Shown piece by piece: positions 1-9,110 of a DNA stretch of 64,000 bases (positions are counted from its first letter, which is position 1; each line of letters starts with the position of its first letter). A program made the position numbers and the translations under genes. Under the pieces are notes generated by a model. The model was not told where the DNA came from. It ran no database searches and saw only the letters and a list, made by a program, of their open reading frames with translations. Source of the DNA: Burkholderiaceae bacterium (GTDB lineage Bacteria; Pseudomonadota; Gammaproteobacteria; Burkholderiales; Burkholderiaceae_C); assembly GCA_016790575.1 (NCBI GenBank), contig JAEUOU010000006.1, forward strand, positions 244,737 through 308,736, in the 5' to 3' direction.

Positions 1-2333
1 GGCGCTCCGGCCTGCAGTGCGAACCATTTGTCCAGCACCAGCGCCTCGTCGCGGAACAGGGCATGAAAACGCGTGAGCGCTTCGGCAGCGAGCGGATGCG
101 CACTGCCGACCAGGGCGGACAGCGCCGCAAAGCGGTCGGTCATGTTGCCGGCGTCCTTGAAACGCTGATAGGCCCGGCCGGGCCAGATCACGTCACCGCT
201 TGCACGGGCCGCCAGGCACAACATCGTCAGCGCCAGGCCCGCCAGTGCCCTGCGTCCGCAGGACTGAGGATCGGGCCGGTAGGCACCGGTATCTCGATGT
301 GTTTCCCAGGCCCACTGCCAGTCAGCCTGCAATGCCCGGGCCAGTTGCTCACGCATGGCTTCGCGCACCGCATGGATGCGCTGCGGATCGACGATGTCCA
401 GTTGCTCGGCAATGTAGGTCTCCGAGGGCAGGGTCAACACCAGTTCCTTGAAGGCGGCATCCAGAGCCGGGTGACGCAGCACGCTGCGCAGGGCGTCCAG
501 GCAGGCGGCGTCCAGCACCGGCGCGCCGGCCGGGTCGGCATCGCTGCGGATGAACTCCAGGGCCCGCTTGAGGGCAAGACGCTGGCCCGCCTCCCAGCGG
601 TTGAAGGGATCCGTGTCGTGGGCGAGCAGGGTCAGCAACTGTGCATCGCTGTAGTCGAATTCAAGGATCACCGGCGCCGAAAATCCGCGCAGGATGGAGG
701 GTACCGGCGGTTCGGAAATTCCGTCGAAGACCACCGTCTCGCTGCCTTCGGTCAGCACATGGGTGCGCGCGGAGCCGGAAATCTCCCGGCCATTCGCGTC
801 CAGCAGACCCAGCGCGAGCGGGATCACAAAGGGTTCCTTGGTCGACTGGCCGGGGGTTGGCGGGCAGCTCTGGGTCAGGGTCAGGCTGTAGCGGCCCGAG
901 GCGGCGTCATGGTGCCCGGTGGCGGCCACCCGGGGCGTGCCGGCCTGGCTGTACCAGCGCTTGAACTGGGGCAGCAGCGCCGCCAGAGGCGAGTCCGGGT
1001 TTGCGTCGGCAATGGCTTGGGCAAAGTCATCGCAGGTAACCGCCTGTCCGTCGTGGCGCTGGAAATACAGTGTCATGCCACGGGCGAAACCGGCACGTCC
1101 CAGGGGGTCGCCCTCGGTCGCGGCCAGCGTCTGCATCATGCGCACGACCTCGGCACCCTTTTCATAGATCGTGACGGTATAGAAGTTGTTGATCTCCAGG
1201 TACTGGTCGGGCCGTACCGGATGGGCCATCGGGCCGGCGTCCTCGGGGAACTGGGCAGTGCGCAGCACCCGCACGTCTTCGATGCGCTTGACGGCGCGGG
1301 CGCTGGCTTCGCCGGCCATGTCCTGGCTGAACTCCTGGTCACGGAAGACGGTGAGTCCTTCCTTCAGGGACAGCTGAAACCAGTCCCGGCAGGTGATGCG
1401 GTTACCCGTCCAGTTATGGAAATACTCGTGGCCGACGACACTTTCTACGTTGCCGAAGTCGGTGTCCGTGGCGGTGGCGGGGTTGGCAAGCACGAACTTG
1501 GTATTGAATATGTTCAGGCCCTTGTTCTCCATGGCGCCCATGTTGAAGTCGCTGGTGGCGACGATCATGAAACGTTCCAGGTCCAGCGGCAGCCCGAAGC
1601 GTGCCTCGTCCCATGCCACGCTGGCCATCAGGGAGTTCATCGCGTGTTCGGTCTTGTCCAGGTCGCCGGGGCGCACGTACACCTGCAACAGGTGCTCCTG
1701 CCCGCTGCGCGAGACGATGCGCTGTTCCCGGCTGACCAGTACCCCGGCCACCAGGGCGAACAGGTAGCTGGGTTTGCGATGCGGGTCCACCCATTTCGCG
1801 AAATGTCGGCCGTCGTCCAGATCGCCCTGGTCGACGAGATTGCCGTTGGACAACAGCACCGGGTACTTTGCCTTGTCGGCCCGGAGCGTCACGGTGTAGC
1901 TGGCCATCACATCCGGGCGGTCCAGGAAGTAGGTGATGCGGCGGAAACCCTCGGCCTCGCACTGGGTGAAGAACGATTCGTTGCTGACATACAGGCCCAT
2001 CAGCTTGGTGTTTTTGGCCGGGACACAGGTGGTGAAGATCTCCAGATCGAAAGGCTCGGGGCCTTCGGGCAGGTTCTCCAGTACCAGCTGGTTGCCGTCC
2101 ATCTTGAACGAAGTGCCGCTGCCGTTGACCAGCACACGGGCGAGGTTCAGCTCCTCGCCGTCCAGACGCAAGGCCTGGGGCGCGACGTCCGGGTTGCGGC
2201 GCATGCGCATGCGGTTGAGCACGCGGGTCTTGGCAGGATCGAGGTCGAACGCCAGATCGACGGTGTCGATCCAGTAGGCCGGCGCGGTGTAGTCCTCGCG
2301 GCGGATCACCGAGGCTTGTCCTTCACGCATCAT
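1..2333 (-). CDS. pepN: Aminopeptidase N (M1 family), C-terminus cut by window edge
   Basis: Cytosolic zinc metallo-aminopeptidase that removes N-terminal residues from peptides. The minus-strand reading starts at ATG 2333 (a second ATG follows at 2330) and is open to the window edge, giving 777 residues of an enzyme normally near 870-890. The exopeptidase motif GAMEN is at residues 266-270. The zinc site HEYFH (H302, E303, H306) is followed by NWTGNR, all typical of the bacterial PepN branch. It lies 28 bp downstream of prfB on the same strand. Only the last roughly 100 residues of the helical C-terminal domain are missing. Confidence 0.95.
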   Translation of the reverse strand, partial: MMREGQASVIRREDYTAPAYWIDTVDLAFDLDPAKTRVLNRMRMRRNPDVAPQALRLDGEELNLARVLVNGSGTSFKMDGNQLVLENLPEGPEPFDLEIFTTCVPAKNTKLMGLYVSNESFFTQCEAEGFRRITYFLDRPDVMASYTVTLRADKAKYPVLLSNGNLVDQGDLDDGRHFAKWVDPHRKPSYLFALVAGVLVSREQRIVSRSGQEHLLQVYVRPGDLDKTEHAMNSLMASVAWDEARFGLPLDLERFMIVATSDFNMGAMENKGLNIFNTKFVLANPATATDTDFGNVESVVGHEYFHNWTGNRITCRDWFQLSLKEGLTVFRDQEFSQDMAGEASARAVKRIEDVRVLRTAQFPEDAGPMAHPVRPDQYLEINNFYTVTIYEKGAEVVRMMQTLAATEGDPLGRAGFARGMTLYFQRHDGQAVTCDDFAQAIADANPDSPLAALLPQFKRWYSQAGTPRVAATGHHDAASGRYSLTLTQSCPPTPGQSTKEPFVIPLALGLLDANGREISGSARTHVLTEGSETVVFDGISEPPVPSILRGFSAPVILEFDYSDAQLLTLLAHDTDPFNRWEAGQRLALKRALEFIRSDADPAGAPVLDAACLDALRSVLRHPALDAAFKELVLTLPSETYIAEQLDIVDPQRIHAVREAMREQLARALQADWQWAWETHRDTGAYRPDPQSCGRRALAGLALTMLCLAARASGDVIWPGRAYQRFKDAGNMTDRFAALSALVGSAHPLAAEALTRFHALFRDEALVLDKWFALQAGA

Positions 2334-2361
2334 GGGGAAACTTTCCGGGTTGGGGCAGGGG

Positions 2362-3466
2362 TCAGATGCCTTGCTTGAGCGAGGCTTCGATGAAGGCGTC
2401 GAGATCGCCGTCCAGCACTTTCTGTGTGGCCGAGATTTCGACGTTGGTGCGCAAGTCCTTGATGCGGCTGTTGTCCAGCACGTAGCTGCGGATCTGGTGA
2501 CCCCAGCCGACGTCGGTCTTGGTGTCTTCAAGCTTTTGCTGCTCTTCCATGCGCTTGCGCATCTCATGGTCGTACAGGCGCGAACGCAGGCGCTGCCAGG
2601 CGACATCCCGGTTGCTGTGCTGGCTGCGGCCGTCCTGGCACTGCACCACGATACCGGTGGGGATGTGTGTCAGGCGCACGGCCGAATCGGTCTTGTTGAT
2701 GTGCTGGCCACCGGCACCGCTGGCCCGAAAGGTGTCGGTGCGCACGTCGGCGGGGTTGATGTTGATTTCGATCGAGTCGTCGATTTCCGGATAGACGAAC
2801 AGCGAAGCGAATGACGTGTGTCGCCCGCCCGAACTGTCGAACGGGCTCTTGCGCACGAGCCGGTGCACGCCGGTCTCGGTGCGCAACAGGCCATAGGCAT
2901 AGTCCCCTTCGATCTTGATGGTGGCACTCTTGATGCCGGCGGTGTCCCCCGGCGTTTCGTCTTCCACGGTGGCCTTGAAACCCTTGCGCTCGGCGTATTT
3001 CAGGTACTGGCGCAGCAGCATGCTGGCCCAGTCGCAGGCTTCGGTGCCCCCGGCGCCGGCCTGGATGTCGACGAAGCAGTTCAGCGGGTCGGCCGGGTTG
3101 CTGAACATGCGGCGGAATTCCAGCTGTTCGACCAGGGCAGCCAGCCTGGCTCCCTCGGCCTCTATGGTGAGCAGGCCGGCGTCGTCGCCGTCTTCCTTGC
3201 TCATCTCGTAGAGCTCGCTGTTGTCGGCCAGCTCACGCGTGAGTTCGGTGATGGTGACCACCACCGAATCGAGCGCCTTCTTTTCCTTGCCCAGTTCCTG
3301 GGCTTTTTTGGGGTCGTTCCAGACTGCCGGGTCTTCGAGCGATGCGTTGACGGTTCTCAGTCGTTCCGCTTTGGCATCGTAGTCAAAGATACCTCCGAAG
3401 GTCTTCAGTCCGCGCGCTCAGGTCTGCCAGTTGCGCGCCGATCTGGTTGATGTGTTCTGCGTCCAT
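2362..3466 (-). CDS. prfB: Peptide chain release factor 2, with programmed +1 frameshift
   Basis: RF2 reads UGA and UAA stop codons and triggers peptide release. Translation starts at ATG 3466 and meets an in-frame TGA at 3385-3383 after 27 codons. The slippery site is CTT TGA C, with a Shine-Dalgarno-like GGAGG three bases upstream of CTT, the classic autoregulatory arrangement. After the +1 shift, reading continues from GAC (3384) to the stop at 2362, giving 367 residues (E. coli RF2 has 365). The stop-recognition tripeptide SPF is at residues 207-209. The catalytic GGQ is at 252-254. Low RF2 should favour the shift and so raise its own synthesis. Confidence 0.97.
3383..3393 (-). promoter_or_regulatory. 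prfB +1 frameshift site
   Basis: Read on the minus strand, CGGAGG TAT CTT TGA C: the SD-like hexamer lies just before TAT CTT TGA. This arrangement is known to move the ribosome forward one base at CTT when RF2 is scarce. Confidence 0.93.
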
Positions 3467-3545
3467 GAATGTGATGTCCTGCGTGGAGAAAAGGGGTCCG
3501 GCCGAGGGCCTGGGGGCTCTGGCGGGACGGCAACCGCGTATTTTC

Positions 3546-4463
3546 TCACGCGAGGAAGTTTTCGATCAGACCCGCCAGAATGGCAGGCTGGTCGTGGTGC
3601 AGCATGTGGCCGGCGTCCGCTACCACCGCAACGCGGCAATCGGGCACCGCCTTGAGTCGATCATGGTAATCGGCCAGGCTGTAGCGACCCTTCCACCACT
3701 GCTGCAGCGAGTCGCCTTCGGCCTCCACCGCCAGCGTGGGGGCCTGGATGGCCTGGAAAACGGCCTGCGCTTCGTCCACCCGGTACAGGTGGGGGTTGAC
3801 AATCTTGTGCGCGGCGTCACCCAGAATGGCCCAGGAGCCGTCTGCTGACGGCCGGGCCCAGTGGCCCGCCAGCCACAGGGCCCGGTCGGCATCGAGCCGG
3901 GGGTTGGTGCGCACCAGGCGGTCGGCCACGGCCTGGCGACTGGGGTAGGTCTTCAGGCCCAGCTCGCCACGGTGCAATGCCTTGAGCTCGTCGATCCACT
4001 GGCCATACCGGCCCGCGGCCTGTGCAGGTCGGGTCGCCGGCATGCCGAATCCTTCGAGGTTGATCAGGCGCCGGATGCGGGTCGGGCGGATGCCGGCGTA
4101 CAGCATGGCGACATTGCCGCCCATGCTGTGGCCCACCAGGTCAACGCTCCGGTCGGGCACCAGCGCGTCCAGCAGGAATTCCAGGTCGGCCAGGTAGTCG
4201 GCAAAGCCGTAGTGGTCCACCCCCGGGTGGTGCGCCGTGTCGCCGAAGCCGCGCCAGTCCGGTGCCAGCACCATGCGGCCTTCCAGGAACGAGCCGGAAA
4301 ACGCGTCGACCATGAACTGCCACGAGGCGCCCACGTCCATCCAGCCATGCAGCAGCACCAGCGGCGGTTTGTTGTTGCGCGGTTCGCCCCATTGGCGCAA
4401 GTGGTAGTTCAGACCGCGAATCGGGATTGACCGGGTGTGTGCGTCGTATCGGACTTGGTACAT
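3546..4463 (-). CDS. Alpha/beta-fold hydrolase
   Basis: 305-residue cytosolic alpha/beta hydrolase of unknown substrate. The oxyanion-hole region is LVLLHGWMD, the nucleophile elbow is GHSMGG, and the C-terminal catalytic histidine is in DAGHMLHHDQP. No signal peptide is seen. The start ATG 4463 lies 25 bp from the divergent acyl-CoA synthetase start at 4489, so the two promoters must overlap. The end is 79 bp from prfB, so co-transcription with prfB is possible. Enzymes of this type include esterases, epoxide hydrolases and haloperoxidases; nothing in the sequence decides between them. Confidence 0.85.
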   Translation of the reverse strand: MYQVRYDAHTRSIPIRGLNYHLRQWGEPRNNKPPLVLLHGWMDVGASWQFMVDAFSGSFLEGRMVLAPDWRGFGDTAHHPGVDHYGFADYLADLEFLLDALVPDRSVDLVGHSMGGNVAMLYAGIRPTRIRRLINLEGFGMPATRPAQAAGRYGQWIDELKALHRGELGLKTYPSRQAVADRLVRTNPRLDADRALWLAGHWARPSADGSWAILGDAAHKIVNPHLYRVDEAQAVFQAIQAPTLAVEAEGDSLQQWWKGRYSLADYHDRLKAVPDCRVAVVADAGHMLHHDQPAILAGLIENFLA

Positions 4464-4488
4464 TCGGCCGATTATTCAGGAGACAGGC

Positions 4489-6267
4489 ATGCCACGCAGT
4501 CAAGCAGGCAACAGGGCCGCGCGCAGCGCCGGCGCGGTGGATCAGTATCGGGCGCTTCATGCGGCTTTTCGCTGGGAGGTTCCCGAGCGCTTCAACATGG
4601 CCCGGGTGTGCTGTTCGCGCTGGGCAGAAGCGTCGTCCGGCGCGGTCGATGGTGAAAAAAGAATAGCAATCATCGACCATTCCACGTCGGGTATCGGCAC
4701 CAGTCATTCCTATCGCAGCCTGTTTGAAGCCGCCTGCCGCCTGTCACGGGCATTGCAGGCGCGGGGCGTCCAGCAGGGGGACCGCGTCGCGATCGTGATG
4801 CCGCAGCGGTTCGAGACCGCGGTGGCTTACATGGCAGTTCTCCAGATGGGGGCAGTGGCCATGCCGCTGTCCATGTTGTTCGGGCCGGAGGCCCTGGAGT
4901 TTCGTCTGCGCGACAGTGAAGCGATTCTGGCGATCTGCGACGAGGCATCCATCGACGCGCTGAGCGCGGTTCGCGGGCGCTGCCCCCAACTGCGCTGCGT
5001 GATCGGTGCGGGCGCGGCGGGAGGGCGTGCCGATCTGGCGCTGGCCGATGCGTTGGCGGCGCAGCCGCCGCAGTTCCGGATCGTCGACACAGCGGCCGAC
5101 GATCCCGCGGTCCTGATCTACACCAGCGGCACGACCGGCAACCCCAAGGGCGCGCTGATTCCCCACCGGGCGCTGATCGGCAACCTGAGCTTCTTTGTCG
5201 CGAGCCAGAACTGGTTCGGCTTCGACGGCGTGACCAATCAGGACACGCAGGCCGTTTTCTGGTCGCCCGCCGACTGGGCATGGACCGGCGGCCTGATGGA
5301 TGCGCTGCTGCCGACGCTGTACTTCGGTCGGCCGATCGTCGCCTGGAACGGGCGTTTCAGCCCCGAACTGGCGTTTTCGCTGATGCAGCAGCACGATGTG
5401 ACCCACACCTTCCTGTTTCCGACCGCGCTCAAGGCCATGATGAAGGCCTATCCCCGACCGCGCGAGCAGTTCCGTCTGGGTTTGCAGGCCATCATGAGTG
5501 CCGGAGAGGCTGTTGGCGATGCGGTGTTTGCGTACTGCCGTGACGAACTGGGGGTGACGGTCAATGAAATGTTCGGCCAGACCGAGATCAACTACATCGT
5601 CGGCAATTGCGCGCGTTACTGGCCGGCGCGCCCCGGCAGCATGGGCAAGGGCTATCCGGGACACCGGGTGGCGGTCATCGACGACGCCGGGGTGGAATGC
5701 CCGGTCGGTGTTCCCGGCGATGTGGCGCTGCACCGGCTGGACGTGCACGGCCAGCCCGATCCGATCTTTTTCCTCGGTTACTGGAAGAACGAGGCCGCCA
5801 CCCGCGCCAAATACACCGGCGACTGGTGCCGCACCGGCGATGTGGCGGTGCGCGACGCCGACGGTTACCTCTGGTACCAGGGCCGCGCCGATGACGTGTT
5901 CAAGGCCGCCGGCTACCGCATCGGCCCCGGCGAGATCGAAAACTGCCTGGTCAAACATCCGGCGGTGGCCAATGCCGCCGTGGTCCCCAAGCCCGACCGC
6001 GAGCGCGGGGCCGTGGTCAAGGCCTATGTGGTTCTTGCACCGGATTTCATAGCACAAAGAGACCAATTTGCGATGGGCAAGGTAGCTTTCGAGGCGGAAA
6101 TCACGGCCGCATTGCAAACCCATGTGCGCGGCTTGCTTGCGCCCTACGAATACCCCAAAGAGATCGAGTTCATCGACCAGTTGCCCATGACAACCACCGG
6201 CAAAGTCCAGCGGCGTGTTTTGCGCCTGCAGGAGGAGGAGCGCGCCCGCGCCGACGGTCGGTTGTAG
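4489..6267 (+). CDS. AMP-binding acyl-CoA synthetase (adenylate-forming)
   Basis: 592-residue acyl-CoA/acetyl-CoA synthetase-family enzyme that activates a carboxylic acid to an acyl-adenylate and then to the CoA thioester. The P-loop-like YTSGTTGNPKG begins near residue 211. The A5 motif is EMFGQTE, the hinge region is YQGRADDVFKAAGYRIGP, and the C-terminal catalytic lysine is in TTTGKVQRR. ATG 4489 is chosen because AGGAGAC lies 5 bases upstream. Two reverse-oriented copies of the dispersed 31-bp repeat (4663-4693 and 6049-6079) lie in frame and account for stretches around RIAIIDH and FIAQRDQFAMG. Substrate is unknown; medium-chain or aromatic acids are plausible. Confidence 0.88.
   Translation: MPRSQAGNRAARSAGAVDQYRALHAAFRWEVPERFNMARVCCSRWAEASSGAVDGEKRIAIIDHSTSGIGTSHSYRSLFEAACRLSRALQARGVQQGDRVAIVMPQRFETAVAYMAVLQMGAVAMPLSMLFGPEALEFRLRDSEAILAICDEASIDALSAVRGRCPQLRCVIGAGAAGGRADLALADALAAQPPQFRIVDTAADDPAVLIYTSGTTGNPKGALIPHRALIGNLSFFVASQNWFGFDGVTNQDTQAVFWSPADWAWTGGLMDALLPTLYFGRPIVAWNGRFSPELAFSLMQQHDVTHTFLFPTALKAMMKAYPRPREQFRLGLQAIMSAGEAVGDAVFAYCRDELGVTVNEMFGQTEINYIVGNCARYWPARPGSMGKGYPGHRVAVIDDAGVECPVGVPGDVALHRLDVHGQPDPIFFLGYWKNEAATRAKYTGDWCRTGDVAVRDADGYLWYQGRADDVFKAAGYRIGPGEIENCLVKHPAVANAAVVPKPDRERGAVVKAYVVLAPDFIAQRDQFAMGKVAFEAEITAALQTHVRGLLAPYEYPKEIEFIDQLPMTTTGKVQRRVLRLQEEERARADGRL
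4663..4693 (-). repeat. Dispersed 31-bp repeat, copy a (in-frame in CDS)
   Basis: Minus-strand reading starts TACCC, has GGTCG at the expected place, then six bases and GCTAT; core length is exactly 31. Divergent in the middle (GACGTGGAAT for AGCGTAAAAA). It sits inside the acyl-CoA synthetase gene without disturbing the frame. Confidence 0.6.
6049..6079 (-). repeat. Dispersed 31-bp repeat, copy b (in-frame in CDS)
   Basis: Minus-strand reading TGCCCATCGCAAATTGGTCT, six bases, GCTAT. Same length and spacing as the other copies. On the coding strand it reads as IAQRDQFAM, the same phase as copy a in this gene. Confidence 0.75.
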
Positions 6268-6376
6268 TGCCGCGGTACTGCGCCTTTTCCCCGCCCCGGC
6301 GCCTGCACAGGCGGCAACCCTTGCGTACACTTGGCCGCTGTGTGTGACCTTTGACGAGCCATCGTCCGTATCGACC

Positions 6377-7435
6377 ATGAATCTGATTGCCCTCGGCGCC
6401 AGTGATCTGCGCGTTTCGCCCGTCTGCCTGGGCACCATGACCTTCGGCGAACAAGTGGGTGAGGATGATGCCCACGCCATTCTCGATCGGGCGCGGGCCC
6501 GGGGCGTGAATTTTCTCGACACGGCCGAGATGTATGCCGTGCCGGCCCGACCCGAAACCTGCGGCGCGACCGAGACCATCCTGGGCAACTGGTTTGCCAA
6601 ACATCCGGGGGTCCGTCAGCACATGGTGCTGGCCACCAAGGTCGCCGGCCCGTCACGGGGGATGCCCTGGATTCGCGAGGGCGGCGGAATGACGGCCGCC
6701 GATATCCGCGCCTCGTGTGATGCCAGCCTGCGCCGCCTGCGCACCGACGTCATCGACCTCTACCAGATCCACTGGCCCGAGCGCCATGTGCCTGCCTTCG
6801 GTATCCGGTCCTACGATCCGGCCAAGGAGAAATCCGCGACGCCGATTCTGGAGCAGCTGCAGACCCTGGGCGAACTGGTGCAGGCCGGCAAGGTCCGCTA
6901 CATCGGTCTGTCCAACGAAACACCCTATGGCGTGCACGAGTTTGTGCGTCTGGCCGAGCAAATGGGCCTGCCGCGGGTTGTCAGCGTGCAAAACCCGTAT
7001 TGCCTGATCAACCGCAGCTACGAAAACGCGCTTGATGAAACTTGCCATCGTCTGGGCGTGTCGCTGCTGGCCTATTCGCCCCTGGGCTTCGGGCTGCTGA
7101 GCGGCAAGTACGATCAGACCGGCATTGACCAGCCCGAGGCGCCCCAGGGTCGCATGGCCCGTTTCGACAGCATGAAAAAGCAGCGCTGGGGTCGCCCCGA
7201 AGCCCTGGCCACCGCGCGCCGCTACAACGCGCTGGCCCGCGACCATGGACTCTCCCCCACCCGGATGGCGCTGGCGTTCTGCTACACCCAGTGGCGCGTG
7301 GCCAGCACGATCATCGGTGTGACCTCCATGGAGCAGCTGGATGAGGACCTCGACGCCTGGGGCACCCGCCTGAGCGCCGAACTGCTTGCTGCGATCGACC
7401 GCATCCGCCAGGAGCACTTCGACCCTGCCATCTGA
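6377..7435 (+). CDS. NADP(H)-dependent aldo/keto reductase, Tas type
   Basis: 352-residue (beta/alpha)8 aldo/keto reductase that reduces carbonyl substrates with NADPH. Visible family features are the N-terminal LGxSDLRVSPVCLGTMTFG pattern, FLDTAEMY with the catalytic Asp and Tyr, a TKVAG lysine, and YIGLSNETP. The long insert between strands resembles the E. coli Tas protein rather than short AKRs. Start ATG 6377 begins the conserved first strand. It follows the acyl-CoA synthetase by 109 bp. Physiological substrate is unknown. Confidence 0.88.
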   Translation: MNLIALGASDLRVSPVCLGTMTFGEQVGEDDAHAILDRARARGVNFLDTAEMYAVPARPETCGATETILGNWFAKHPGVRQHMVLATKVAGPSRGMPWIREGGGMTAADIRASCDASLRRLRTDVIDLYQIHWPERHVPAFGIRSYDPAKEKSATPILEQLQTLGELVQAGKVRYIGLSNETPYGVHEFVRLAEQMGLPRVVSVQNPYCLINRSYENALDETCHRLGVSLLAYSPLGFGLLSGKYDQTGIDQPEAPQGRMARFDSMKKQRWGRPEALATARRYNALARDHGLSPTRMALAFCYTQWRVASTIIGVTSMEQLDEDLDAWGTRLSAELLAAIDRIRQEHFDPAI

Positions 7436-7494
7436 GTGGTGCAGCCCTTGGCCGGAATGCCCGCTCCGACTCCAACGCCACTCCATGTCGCACC

Positions 7495-7989
7495 ATGGCC
7501 CGAAAAGACCACGTATCCGAAACCCCCGCCACTGCGTTGCTGAGGGCCAACCGGGTGGCCTTCACCGAGCATCCCTATGAATGGCTGGAGCATGGCGGCG
7601 CCACGCACAGTGCGGAGGTGCTGGGATGGGATCCGTTTGCCGTGGTCAAGACCCTGGTGATGGAGGATCAGGACGCCAGGCCGCTGCTGGTGCTGATGCA
7701 CGGCAACCGCAAGGTGTCGACCAAGAACCTGGCGCGCCAGATCGGGGTCAAGTCGGTCGCACCGTGCAAGCCGGAAACCGCCAACCGCCACAGCGGCTAC
7801 CTCGTGGGGGGCACGTCGCCGTTCGGCACCCGGCGGCAGATGCCGGTCTTCATCGAGGAGAGCATCCTGGCGCTGCCCCGAATTCTCATCAACGGCGGCC
7901 GCCGCGGCTATCTGGTCGGGATCGACCCGCAGGTGTGCGTGGAACTGCTCGGCGCGCGACCGGTGCAGTGCGCCCTGCCCGGTGACTGA
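7495..7989 (+). CDS. ybaK: Cys-tRNA(Pro) deacylase, YbaK/EbsC family
   Basis: 164-residue trans-editing protein that hydrolyses cysteine wrongly loaded on tRNA(Pro) by prolyl-tRNA synthetase. Recognised from the YbaK fold pattern: the VKTLVM strand, a conserved lysine in NRKVSTKNLAR, and the GGTSPFG loop that closes the active site. Length matches the family (about 155-165). It lies between the aldo/keto reductase (59 bp gap) and plsY (66 bp gap), all on the plus strand. Confidence 0.9.
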   Translation: MARKDHVSETPATALLRANRVAFTEHPYEWLEHGGATHSAEVLGWDPFAVVKTLVMEDQDARPLLVLMHGNRKVSTKNLARQIGVKSVAPCKPETANRHSGYLVGGTSPFGTRRQMPVFIEESILALPRILINGGRRGYLVGIDPQVCVELLGARPVQCALPGD

Positions 7990-8055
7990 GGCGGCGGCGC
8001 GCCCATCGCCGTCCGCGCTGGCACAATCCGCGCAGTTTTCTGCGGAGAAAGTGCC

Positions 8056-8682
8056 TTGGACTTCCTGTATTCCTTTGTGGCCACGGTGGTGGCTTACCTG
8101 ATCGGTTCGCTCAGCTTTGCGGTGATTGTCAGCCGGCTTATGGGCCTCAATGACCCGCGGACCTACGGCAGCAAGAACCCGGGCGCCACCAATGTGCTGC
8201 GCTCGGGCAGCAAAGTTGCGGCGGTGGTGACGCTGCTGCTGGATGCGGTCAAGGGCTGGCTGCCGGTTTTTCTGGTTCAGCTTTACGGCAAACCCTTTGG
8301 CCTGGGCGACGCCACGGTCGGTCTGGTGGGGCTGGCGGCGTTTCTTGGCCATCTGTACCCGGTGTTTTTCCGCTTCCAGGGAGGCAAAGGTGTCGCCACC
8401 GCAGCGGGAGTGCTGTTTGGCATTGATCCCTGGCTGGGGCTGGCAACGGTCGCCACCTGGGGCATCGTCGCCTATGCGTTCCGGTATTCCTCCCTGGCCT
8501 CGCTGGTGGCGACGGCATTTGCGCCTTTCTTTTACATTTTTGGTGACCGGGTGCAGTGGTACATGGCCCGGCCGGTGCTGCTGTGCATCTTTGTCATGGG
8601 CATGGCGCTGTTCTGGCGCCATCGCGAGAACATCAACCGCCTGCTGGAAGGCAAAGAAGCCAAGCTGGGAACCAAATCGTGA
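8056..8682 (+). CDS. plsY: Glycerol-3-phosphate acyltransferase PlsY (TTG start)
   Basis: 208-residue inner-membrane enzyme that moves the acyl group from acyl-phosphate to glycerol-3-phosphate, the first step of phospholipid synthesis. It has the three conserved loops: GSKNPGATNVLR, the glycine-rich AAFLGHLYPVFFRFQGGKGVAT, and a C-terminal HRENINRL. Five membrane segments are visible. The start is TTG at 8056, with GGAGAAA six bases upstream; the nearby GTG at 8051 is out of frame. The stop overlaps the ridA GTG start. Confidence 0.95.
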   Translation: MDFLYSFVATVVAYLIGSLSFAVIVSRLMGLNDPRTYGSKNPGATNVLRSGSKVAAVVTLLLDAVKGWLPVFLVQLYGKPFGLGDATVGLVGLAAFLGHLYPVFFRFQGGKGVATAAGVLFGIDPWLGLATVATWGIVAYAFRYSSLASLVATAFAPFFYIFGDRVQWYMARPVLLCIFVMGMALFWRHRENINRLLEGKEAKLGTKS

Positions 8683-9038
8683 GCGCGCTGCAGCGCCTGC
8701 ACGTGGCCGCCCGGTACAGCGAGGCGGCGGTTTTCAATGGCGTGGTGTACCTCGCCGGCATGGTCCCCGAATGTCTGGAGCTTGACATCCGGTCACAGAC
8801 GGCCGATGTGCTGGCCCAGGTCGACCGGCGGCTGGCGGAGTGTGGCAGCGACCGGTCGCGGATGTTGCGAGTGCAGATTTTTCTGGCCGACATCGCCGAC
8901 ATTGCCGCCATGAACGAGGTGTGGGACGCCTGGGTGGTCCCTGGCACGGCGCCACCCCGTGCGACGGTGCAGGCGGCGCTGGCCAACCCGGACTACCGGA
9001 TCGAAATCGTCGTTACCGCCGCCGTTCAGGATCGTTGA
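8679..9038 (+). CDS. RidA/YjgF family reactive imine deaminase (GTG start)
   Basis: 119-residue RidA-family protein. Family members hydrolyse reactive enamine/imine intermediates released by PLP enzymes. The pattern VYLAGMVPE, the central QVDRRLAECGS, and the conserved Arg in PPRATVQAALANPDYRIEI are visible. GTG 8679 overlaps the plsY stop by four bases (GTGA), which suggests translational coupling. A homotrimer with active sites between subunits is expected from the family. Confidence 0.88.
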   Translation: MSALQRLHVAARYSEAAVFNGVVYLAGMVPECLELDIRSQTADVLAQVDRRLAECGSDRSRMLRVQIFLADIADIAAMNEVWDAWVVPGTAPPRATVQAALANPDYRIEIVVTAAVQDR

Positions 9039-9054
9039 TTTTGCTCCTGAAAAT

Positions 9055-9085
9055 ATAGCTGAAAACGACCTTTTTCTGATGGGTA
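9055..9085 (-). repeat. Dispersed 31-bp repeat, copy c (intergenic)
   Basis: Minus-strand TACCCATCAGAAAAAGGTCG, six bases, GCTAT. It fills the short spacer between the convergent ridA and protease genes. Confidence 0.85.
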
Positions 9086-9110
9086 TTGGCCAGTAACACC
9101 TGAAAACACC

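Noticed and set aside
63-2378. Open frame of about 770 codons on the plus strand over pepN
   Set aside because: The minus strand codes for an M1 aminopeptidase with GAMEN and HEYFH motifs; the plus-strand frame is a by-product of GC-rich codon use and has no family features.
9055-9085. Repeat copy c as a terminator for ridA
   Set aside because: It has no stable stem; the T-run is part of the shared repeat sequence and also occurs inside genes.
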